From positions 139,333,954 through 139,397,953 of the forward strand of contig CP136064.1 in assembly GCA_032622095.1 (NCBI GenBank): a DNA stretch of 64,000 nucleotides, written 5' to 3'. Under the pieces are notes generated by a model. It had not been told where the DNA came from and ran no database searches. It saw nothing but the letters and a program-made list of their open reading frames with translations. Shown piece by piece: positions 55,849-64,000 of the stretch (position 1 is its first letter; each line of letters begins with the position of its first letter). The translations under genes were made by a program, and so were the position numbers. Source of the stretch: Siphonodentalium dalli (lineage: Eukaryota > Mollusca > Scaphopoda > Gadilida > Siphonodentaliidae).

Positions 55849-58800
55849 TTAATTTCGCGGCGTCGTTATTAATTTCTGTCTTTCTCCAAATGCACGGTAC
55901 AGGAATTTAGCAGTTTGTCGCGGAAAGTTATCGAATAAATGTTTGGCCATATAAGTCAGAGAATTCACACCATTGATGTGGAAATTGGCACTACGAAAAA
56001 ACTCCGTCCGTAAATTATCATATGCGTTGCACTGAAGAAAAGGATGGAGCTCGTCTTCCACAGACTTTGATTGGCAGAACACACATATTCGGTCGACCAA
56101 GTCTTCATTTCGCCATCGACCGGTCTCTACACGTAGCGGCAGGATACCGCACAGAAATCGGGCAACAACTGAACGTTCTCCTTTACTAATGTTCAGTTTT
56201 ACGTATGTTTCTGTGATATATTCCGTTTTGAGATCTTTATACAGTCTTAATTTATCAAGTCTATTTACATCAGCTTGCCAATTGATCTGGTTACACTTTT
56301 TCAAGTTAATTTTGCATTCATTTATGTCACAAACCAACCTGTTACCAAATACGTGAAATTGGTCACTGGAAATTAGTACAGATCTCACAGCCGATACCCA
56401 ACTGTCTTTTGAACATGTCTTGAGTTCCCATAAAAACACAGTTTTCGCAATTCGACCATTGTCCATTCTTATCAGCCGATTCCAAAGTCTTGCCATGCTT
56501 AACCACCGTCGGTGTGTTGAAGATATCCATCCAATCTCCCCGTTGAGTGATGGTAGAGGTGTGAATCGGTGCACGCCGAGAAAATATCGTAGCGCACGGT
56601 TTTGTACCATATCAATACTAATGAAGGTTTTAAACCCCCATACACCACTACAGTAGTCCAGAATAGGAACGACGCAATTATTAAATAGTTTTTCATATGT
56701 ATCTATGCCAATGTCTTTGAATGAATGAATTCTCGATATTACAGCTCCCAGTGCGCGACCTCCAGAATGCGCCAGGGTCTCGGCGGCTGCACTAAACTTG
56801 TTCGTTTCGTTAAAACCCACTCCTAGGTATTTGTAGTTATCGGTGTATTCTACCACGTCATTTCCAATTGAAAACACAATATCACTTCGTTTGCGCTGAG
56901 GTTTGCGGAAATGTAGAATTTTAGTTTTGGAAGTGTTCACATGGAGTCTCCATTTTCTACACCATGAGTCAAGGACATCGAGCATATATTGCATATTGCG
57001 TTCATTGTCACTGATCAGAGCAATGCCATCCGCATACATAAGAATACTGATGTTTGTATTACCAACCTCAACTCCTCTATTTAAGGTTTTTATATCACAA
57101 GCGAGGTCGTTCACATACACGGAGAACAATGTAGGTGATAAGTTACAATTTTCTTGGATTACTCCAGAATTGCACGGAAACCACTCTGTTAGTGCACTGC
57201 CAACTTTTACACACGAAGTCGTATTTCTGTAGAGTTCGTTTATGGCGAAGTACATGTTTTGCGTGATGTTATTCTGTAAAAGTTTATATTCAAGAAGATC
57301 GCGGTCCACAGAATCGAATGCCTTTTTTAGGTCCACGAATGCCACAAACGTTGATTTTCTATTTCGAGTTATACTGGACAGTGTGTACACATGATCGAGA
57401 CAGGCACGTCCTTTCCTGAACCAATTCTGTTCGTCAACCAGAATATCGTTACACGCGAGAAATTCAGATATCCTATCATTCAGTATCGAACAATATAATT
57501 TTGCGACAACAGATTGAAGACTGATGCCACGATAGTTCATTGGTATTCTCGGATCAGATGAAGGATCTTTCGGGATCGGCAATACTATGGACTGTTTCCA
57601 AGTAGAAGGAATAATATTACATTCAAAACATAGAGAGAACAATTTATGTAGAATATTTACGGATGCTTCGATTTTAAGAAGTTCGTATTGTATTTGATCG
57701 ACTCCTGGCACCTTTCCCTGTTTTGATCTGTCAACAGCTCGTTGTATCTCAGTGCGTGTTAAAGTCTTGTTTAACATGTCGATGTCATCAATCGGCGGAC
57801 GAGGAATAACATTACGCGTAATTTCAAGGTGAAGTTTAGTGGCAAGAACAGATGTTTTAAATGCATCATCAAAAGTTGTATCAGACGACAAATCGTAAAG
57901 ATTTGCGAAGTCCCTTCTCCACTTATGAAGTATCACATCATGATCATTACTGATAGTTCCATCTTCATTATAATATTCGGTAGGAATGTTTTGCTTTCGC
58001 TTTGGGTCCAAACTTCGAATCTGGTCCCAGAATATATTTGGATCAGAAGTTGCTACTGTCTCCATTTGAAGTGCCAAATCACGTTTATACTTCCGTTCGA
58101 AATAGCGAATCTTTTTATCTAAAGTATTTTGGCTGTCCTTGAATCGCATTCGAGCCTCTCGTTTAGCGCGCGTATTACCACGAATATCAAAGTATAGTTT
58201 CTCGTTCGTTCGCATCGATTTCCACAGCTGTGTCAGTTCGTCATTCCAGAAGGGTGTATCAACACGAAGTCGTTTTCGACATCTTTTACTGCCATCTCGG
58301 TTAGGCTGTCCACATGCAGCTTCAGACAATAACAGTTTACAAAAGTCAGCATGTATCGTGTCCACATTGTGTTGTGTGTTTAGATTCGATTCTATCTTGT
58401 TTATCAGTTCAATTATTTAAAGAGAACATGAGTTTGTGCACATGAATGCTTTTGAAAGATTCCGTACATCAATACGACGATGTTTATGTGACTTTTCCTT
58501 GGGTGTGGTCTGCGTACAGTGATGACTGAGTTTGTATTTTGCACTTAGCATAGCATGATCTGGAACTTTGCTTCTTTCGCCCAATAGACCGTGATGGTTA
58601 TTGTCATCTATAATATTTTGACATGTTGTTATCTCAAAGTTGTAAAATTTTGATAAAGAATGTTGAGGGACACACATGTAGTTGACCACTGATTGTCCTC
58701 GACCAGAGTGGAACGTGTGTAAGTTAGAATCGTCACCATACCGTCCATTCAAGACAACATACTTGCAGTCGTTGAGGAATTTAAGGAAAGTATGCCCGTG

Positions 58801-59367
58801 TTGGTTGTACGTTTTATCAATGACTTCTCGTTTGGGTATGTTATCGGTATCAGAATTAAAGTCACATCCATGTCCGATACGACTATTAAAATCACCACAT
58901 AAGAAAACACAGTCAAGTTCAGATAAGGTGTGGATTTCACTAAATATGTGCGTTAAAAAAGCAGTCGCGTCGCGTCCCCATGGTGATGTTTCCGGTGGCA
59001 AGTAACAACTGTAGATCGCGAAACAGGCATCAGTGGCTGGATCGAAAAATTTAACTCCGATAACCCCTTCGTAACTTTGGTCACATACAGTTATAGTGTA
59101 TTGTTCGTACAACCAGTTTTTTTTATCAGAAGTCCGACACCCCCTGAACCTTTCCCTGTGAATTCCTCGTCTATTAAAGCCTATCCAACGGTAGTCATTT
59201 GGAGTGATACTCAGTTCATCGTCTCCTCGCAAGTGTGTCTCAGAAACCGCTATCACATCACAGTACGCACACTGTATAATCTCTGATCTTAGTTCACTAT
59301 TAGCTGTTGTCCAACCACACACATTGAGTTGTCCTAATTTAATATAGTCTATTTGCCGGTGTGAATG
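55849..59367 (-). pseudogene. LINE ORF2: endonuclease, reverse transcriptase (one stop, altered active site)
   Basis: The frame is open from just after the ORF1 stop. Endonuclease: VIAVSETHLRGDD, FLCGDFNSRIG and VPDHAML. It is closed by TAA at 58417-58419, but the same frame continues at once into the RT portion to 55849. The RT has QGKVPGVDQIQYELLK, DLKKAFDSVDRDLLE and NLSPTLFSVYVNDL. Its catalytic box is YADG instead of YADD, and the preceding GVRQGD-type motif reads GVIQEN. The C-terminal domain includes CVFCQSKSVEDELHPFLQC. About 1,170 codons, so essentially full length. No ATG is present near its start; the first residues after the ORF1 stop already belong to the endonuclease (KLGQLNVCGW). 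Confidence 0.85.
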
Positions 59368-60207
59368 CTAATTACTACTGTCGTTATCACGTTGTCGCTC
59401 GTTGTTTTGAGACCCCTTCTTCACAATACGTCCACTACCGGTTATGCGAAATTGATTGCCTTCAGGAAACTGTTGTAATAACGTACGGGCATTCAATTCT
59501 ATTAGTCTCTCCACGTGTGATTTACAAGATCGCAGATAAACGTCTTTGTATTCGGCAGTTTCTTTCAAAGTTAACTTTCCTCGTAGGACACGAATTTTAT
59601 CTTCCAGTGAACGAAATGCGATTTTAACTAGCCCTTGTTGGCATTGTCTTCGACTTAGGAGTCGCTTGGCTGCTATAACCTCAGCATCACTATGATCGGA
59701 ACCGAGACAACGAATCAACTTCCTAGATTCCAGCAGAATATCCTCATTTTCTGTATATGGAACATTCGTTGCTATAACGGTAATCTCCGAGTTTTCAACT
59801 GAATGCACATGTGGGTCTCGATCGATATCGATTTGATTAGCTGGACCATTGTTTTCAAGCGTTGATAATCGCTCAGCAATTGTCTTAATTTCGGCCGTGA
59901 AATTATCCATACGTGTCTCCTGTATACCAATGTCTAATGATATGTCTTGTTTAACAGCTTTCAGCTTTTCTTCCAGAGTAGACAACACCTCTGTTTTCAG
60001 TTTATCAAGCTTGCTTTCGAACATTCTTTTCATTGAGTTCTGGGCTTCTTTCATTTCAACAATATTGTTAAGTATCTTTAATTGTCTTACGATTGCCAGC
60101 GGCGAATCGTCCTCCCTTTCCGCCATCTTGGTTGTTTTCTTTTCGGGTTTCGGTGTCTCTCCGTCCGAATTCCGCTGCCGTTTGTCTGGTTCTTTCTTCC
60201 CTGGCAT
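59368..60207 (-). CDS. LINE ORF1 protein (279 aa): coiled coil and RRM-like
   Basis: ATG at 60207 (MPGKKEPDKRQRNSDG), intact. A basic, charged N-terminus is followed by a coiled coil (about residues 55-120, MKRMFESKLDKLKTEVLSTL) and an RRM-like nucleic-acid-binding part (ITVIATNVPYTENEDILLES ... GLVKIAFRSLEDKIRVLRGK), then a C-terminal helix region. This matches the general plan of LINE ORF1 chaperones, which trimerise and bind the element RNA. It ends with a TAG in the same frame as ORF2, with no spacer. Confidence 0.8.
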   Translation of the reverse strand: MPGKKEPDKRQRNSDGETPKPEKKTTKMAEREDDSPLAIVRQLKILNNIVEMKEAQNSMKRMFESKLDKLKTEVLSTLEEKLKAVKQDISLDIGIQETRMDNFTAEIKTIAERLSTLENNGPANQIDIDRDPHVHSVENSEITVIATNVPYTENEDILLESRKLIRCLGSDHSDAEVIAAKRLLSRRQCQQGLVKIAFRSLEDKIRVLRGKLTLKETAEYKDVYLRSCKSHVERLIELNARTLLQQFPEGNQFRITGSGRIVKKGSQNNERQRDNDSSN

Positions 60208-60240
60208 GCTGCCTGCTCTCAGTATTGATCTATATCATAT

Positions 60241-60675
60241 ATACATCGGATTAATACACTTTTGGTAGCAATGTTGCATAAAGATGTATGTTTTATCACA
60301 TATTTTCGTCAGAGCGATGTAAACAAGCCTATCCAATAACAGGGACGACCTCCTCAAAAACTTACTGACAGTTCTCCAAATCAAAATTACTTTTGTTGAA
60401 ACTATTGTTATTCAAACAAAACTGTTATAGTGATTTGTCAACAAAAGTCTATAATCCTAGCTGTAGTATTAGTTCAAATAATTTTGTTTAAATACAATTT
60501 TCAGAATAACTAATCAACGTGTCGGACCTTTTCCAATGTTTACCATCAAGTTTTGATCACAATTTTGCTCTCATTGGACTTTTAACAGTTATTTCGCTAT
60601 AGCAGTAAATTGTGCATAACAATTTATTCTTGGTTTAGAAATATTGTCTATAACTTCCTAAAATATTTCTTAACA
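60241..60675. other. Intergenic, no gene seen
   Basis: AT-rich. May include 5' flanking DNA of the LINE. No repeat or ORF recognised. Confidence 0.35.
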
Positions 60676-60968
60676 CAGAAAAAAATATATTGAAGCAAGA
60701 AAAAACAAGAAATATATCTTCATTTATGACACCATTTTTCTTAGTAAGAAAATGGTTTCTCAAATGAAATATTTAGTTCTTAATTGTGTCTAATTGCAAG
60801 ATTACATATATCATATTTGAGAAAACTATCTCTTGTCTTGCGGGATTTTCTTAAATGTTCTTAACATAGAAGACTTGAGGGGAATATTTTCTCATAATAA
60901 GACTTATTTTTATACTATTTCTTGTTTCAAGTAATTGCTTTCTTATTAAGAAATTATTTTCGCAGTGC
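60676..60968. repeat. AT-rich fold-back (MITE-like) element, ~290 bp
   Basis: A near-perfect palindrome CATTTTTCTTAG/TAAGAAAATG is centred near 60,750, with similarity extending about 38 bp on each side (AAGAAATATATCTTCATTT against the reverse of AAATGAAATATTTAGTTCTT). The outer ends, CACAGAAAAAAATAT and the reverse complement CACTGCGAAAATAAT, also resemble inverted repeats. No coding sequence. Confidence 0.4.
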
Positions 60969-61685
60969 CTTCAGACTTCAACCGTGCGTGGTGTTGCCAT
61001 TATTACGACTGCCATTTCTGTAGTTATAACATGACTCTAATATGGCATAGTTGTGAGATAGATACTTTCACCATAGTTTGCCTAAAAAATAAACTATTGT
61101 AAACCCAAACATTGTAGTCAAATACCTCAAAATCACCACGTAACTTGTTACCATAGATGTGCTATTGTTAACCATATGTTTATAATGGCGTGAATCCTTG
61201 TGGTCTACGGTGGGCATAGTGCCTCCCCCACCAGAGTTGAGTGTTATACTTATCGCACGTGCTTTAGATACTGTATGCCTATATCTGCTCATACTAACAT
61301 AACTATGGCGTTGAGGCATGTCTTAAACTGTTTAAATATTGGCTTTCAAAGTCTTCATTAACACATTTGTATGAGGTTGTACAAAACGAGTTGTTGCCAT
61401 TCAGGGCGGCAAACCACCTTGCTTACCTTCTTGCAAATATTCAAAACCACCACAGCCATAATTAGACAAAATGGCGGACTGGAGTAGGACGTAAATATTT
61501 CGTCTCTGATTTTTAACTAGACTGGGGCAAATTAATAGCTTCCAATGGCAGCAAAAGTGTCATCTTGTTTGATATGAAGTTCCCACAACACTGTGGTATA
61601 CAGAAAGGAAAAATGCTGTTATTTATTGAGTGTTAGTTCTTTGTAAATACAAATTTCTGCGAATCGTGACGCTGACCGTGAAAAA
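60969..61685. other. Upstream region of the next LINE ORF1, no gene seen
   Basis: Probably contains the 5' untranslated region. ACAAAATGGCGGACTGG (61,468-61,484) resembles the true start context at 61,680 (AAAAAATGGCGGACAC), but the frame after it closes quickly. Confidence 0.4.
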
Positions 61686-63125
61686 ATGGCGGACACAAAA
61701 AATTCACACAAACAAAAAAAACAAATTGAAATTGAAAGCGATAGAAACGCAGATGACAGTGCGGAGAATGGTGTAGCATGTATTCAACCTAGTGCATGTG
61801 CAATTTCCAGTCCTAAAAACAATGAAGAAAATACAAAATCTAATGAATTCCAATGTGAGTCAAAAACTGAACTTGTAAATAAAGTTATTTCACCAAAAAA
61901 AGATTCTGTCATGGAAATAATAAACGAAGTCGCCGACGAACATTTCTATTTCTCCGGCAGTCAACCTAGTACTCCCAATAACCGTTCTCCACTCTCATCT
62001 CCAATTGGCTCCCCATCATTCAGCTTCCAAGGCTCGTCACAGAGAATACATATGCTGAGAAAACCTAATGTCAAAAAGAGGCCAAATGAAGACCTTTCTC
62101 CAAGTAGGAATTACCGAAGGAAAATTACACTTGATGAAATTACTGAGGACCACATCAATAACACAATTAAAGAACAAATAAGTAAATCAATAAAAGAAGA
62201 ATTTTCATCCATAAATAAACAACTTTCTGTAATTACATCTATGTTTGCTAATCTTAATAAAACAGTTGATGAGTCTGTGAAGTCGAACCTAGTAGAAACA
62301 AAACAGGATGTATCTCAAATGAAACTCGGACTAGAAGAAGTGAAGGATGAGATAAACTCTCTGAAAGGTGATATGATAAAATTAAAATCCGAAAATAGAG
62401 AACTCAAAATAGAACTCAAAGATACAAAAAAACAGCTGGAAGAAAATCCTCAAAGCACATGTAGCTGTTCGCATGATCTCGAAAGCACAACAAGCCTGAT
62501 TGAAACCAAATCTACTGAAGCCAAAAAGTATGCCTTTGGATTATTCGAAGGATCTGAACAATATAGCAGGCGAAATTGCCTAATTTTCCAAAACGTCCCA
62601 ATTGATAAAGACATTACTATTGGTGACTTTCTGAAATACGACTGGATAGGCATGGTTATGAAAATCTGCAAGACCCATTTGGGCATCACACTAAACCGTA
62701 GCGAGATCAGCCGAGCACATCCTCTTGGAGGAATTCGAGTCACCGACTATAAACTAAACAACAGCAACCAAGGACCACAGAACAACCCATCTACCATGTC
62801 GAGTGAAGAGTCTAAATGGGAAGAAAACTGTACCGATGGCGATAGAAAAGTTAAAACAGTTCAAATTATTGCCCGCTTCAATCTATGGGTCACCAAATTC
62901 GATGTCTACAGATCGAAAAAGTTCTTAAAAGGAAAGAGCATCATTGTTATTACTGAAGCTCTGACAAAGACCCGCCAGGAAATCGTCAAAGAACTATCAT
63001 CCCTAAAAAGATTTTAAAAAATAGACTCGTACTGGACCTTCGATGGCAAGGTATTTGCCAAAAAATCTGAGACCAGTAAAAAGCTTAATGTGAATACTGT
63101 AGAAGAAGCTAAGTCTCTTGGTTAA
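61686..63125 (+). pseudogene. LINE ORF1 protein with premature stop (443 + 35 codons)
   Basis: ATG 61686. A charged, Ser/Asn-rich N-terminus with a Ser-Pro cluster (about residues 95-120) is followed by a long coiled coil (about residues 165-260: SQMKLGLEEVKDEINSLKGD, LKSENRELKIELKDTKKQLE) and an RRM-like domain starting QYSRRNCLIFQNVP. TAA occurs at 63015-63017, but the frame continues without a gap through IDSYWTFDGKVFAKKS to TAA at 63125; that piece looks like the normal C-terminal end of such proteins. So the first stop is probably a mutation. This is a different LINE family from the one at 55.7-60.2 kb and lies on the opposite strand. ORF2 is not found before the window ends. Confidence 0.7.
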
Positions 63126-64000
63126 TTGTGGTTCCACTTGTAGTATGTACATACGGACTGTGTAGAAAACCCCCAGAACCTCATAACTTCATAAGGTATA
63201 TCCCTCCCCAATAATCTAGACTATCCGCAGATGAATTCTCACGGAACTTTCAAACACTTAAATGTACCGTACAATTTCAAATGCAAGATTACATTTTACC
63301 TGGATAAAACATATTACCATTTATATATATATTTATATATATATATATTTTGTTCTTATATATTTTTGAGTCATACCAGAAAATTTCCATTTCTGAATAT
63401 ATCACCCCGACTCTTCATAAACTAAAGAGTAACTTATTTCCATTGCGCTACCAGAGATAACATAGAAATCTATTGTAATCGTGTAAAAATTTCATAGACT
63501 ACAACAGCACAACTAGCTGTTTCCCCAACAAACATATTTAATTTGAAATAAAACCCTTCTACATGACCCCAAAAACCAGTACATTAGCTGAGTGTGTATG
63601 GAACCACATTTACCCCAGATACTTGGAACTTGTGTATAAAAACCACTCATTAAACTTTCAGTAAGGATGAACTATGAGATATGGTGCCATGTCACAGCCA
63701 GCAACACTAACGTGTACCCCACCCCCTGTCATATAGACTTGACCTATATCATGTTCCCTTTTAGACAAACTATTCTATTATCAGGTATATCAGATTTACA
63801 ATTCATAGTAGTTTCTTTAATTGAAAGGAAAAAGTTATCCAAATGTTACTGTTTACAAGATTACCCTCCTGGTTTATAATAGTGCAATTGTATGCACCTA
63901 ACGGGCTATGCCTCCTTTTATCTCTCCTTCCAATTACCTTTCGGGAAGGGGGAAATATAGGGGAGAGCCTACCCCTAAATCTGTTAATTCAGACTCAGGT
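63126..64000. other. Downstream region, no gene seen
   Basis: AT-rich, with a (TA)-rich tract at about 63,320-63,350. No endonuclease motif in any frame, so ORF2 of the LINE is either further right or lost. Confidence 0.4.

Larger units (their letters stand above)
55712..60240 (-). mobile_element. Nearly complete APE-type LINE
   Basis: Contains ORF1, then ORF2 with endonuclease, RT and a C-terminal Cys/His region, all in the same frame on the minus strand. A 3' untranslated region of about 135 bases (55,848-55,712) holds AATAAA-like words and an alternating TAAT tract. Its end abuts the copia LTR at 55,708. The 5' untranslated region is short or truncated. Clade uncertain; the endonuclease plus single-CCHC-like tail points to the CR1/L2/I-group rather than RTE. 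Confidence 0.8.

Overview
This is animal nuclear DNA, not bacterial. It contains a spliced-type coding exon, a tRNA-derived SINE head, non-LTR (LINE) retroelements, Ty3/gypsy and Ty1/copia LTR elements, Helitron-like insertions, and satellite and minisatellite arrays, with very little host coding sequence. The mix (a copia element with very short LTRs resembling the GalEA group, an env-bearing gypsy provirus, hairpin-ended satellite units, TGACCTTGACC-rich repeats) suggests a lophotrochozoan marine invertebrate, most likely a mollusc. That assignment is inference; no species-diagnostic gene is present.

Layout. 1-702 (minus): an open 234-codon reading frame running off the left edge, not recognised. 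2.1-3.6 kb: a GC-rich fold-back repeat. 4494-5001 (plus): an exon coding for the first half of a Rab/Ras-like GTPase and ending at a good splice donor. 6.3-9.0 kb (minus): a decayed APE-type LINE, then a tRNA-like SINE head. 9.6-15.1 kb: diverged repeats and a Helitron-like element. 15,084-39,836: an array of a 1,384-bp satellite, split by a complete 15.1-kb gypsy/retrovirus-like provirus (16,407-31,492, minus) and by a 2.1-kb Helitron-like insertion (36,316-38,415). 39.8-41.7 kb: related hairpin-ended repeats. 42.9-44.5 kb: a GC-richer broken segment with a Rho_N/SAP-like protein and pieces that look like a virus-type family-B DNA polymerase. 46-51.3 kb: minisatellites and tandem repeats. 51,427-55,708 (minus): a decayed GalEA-like copia element. 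About 55.7-60.2 kb (minus): an almost complete LINE. 61,686-63,125 (plus): ORF1 of another LINE.

The centrepiece is the provirus. In its own sense (minus strand) the order is 5' LTR, repeat-containing leader, a 159-aa extra ORF, gag, pol, a 4.1-kb insert, env, 3' LTR. The 4.1-kb insert carries two small genes on the opposite strand (101 and 85 aa). Their proteins are recognisably related to each other. Each has its own TATA box and poly(A) signal, and each is followed by a G-run-rich tandem array. The first also has a consensus CRE and a CCAAT box and diverges from env across 264 bp. I know of no described animal gypsy/errantivirus-like element with this arrangement, so it is the best candidate for a new system here. 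The LTRs differ by about four bases in 456, so insertion was recent, yet pol has two frame breaks and env one, at an A10 run.

Nearby repeat copies serve as internal controls. Uninterrupted satellite units give the empty site of the provirus (4-bp TTAT duplication) and of the Helitron-like insertion (no duplication; 677 + 707 = 1,384 bp, exactly one unit).
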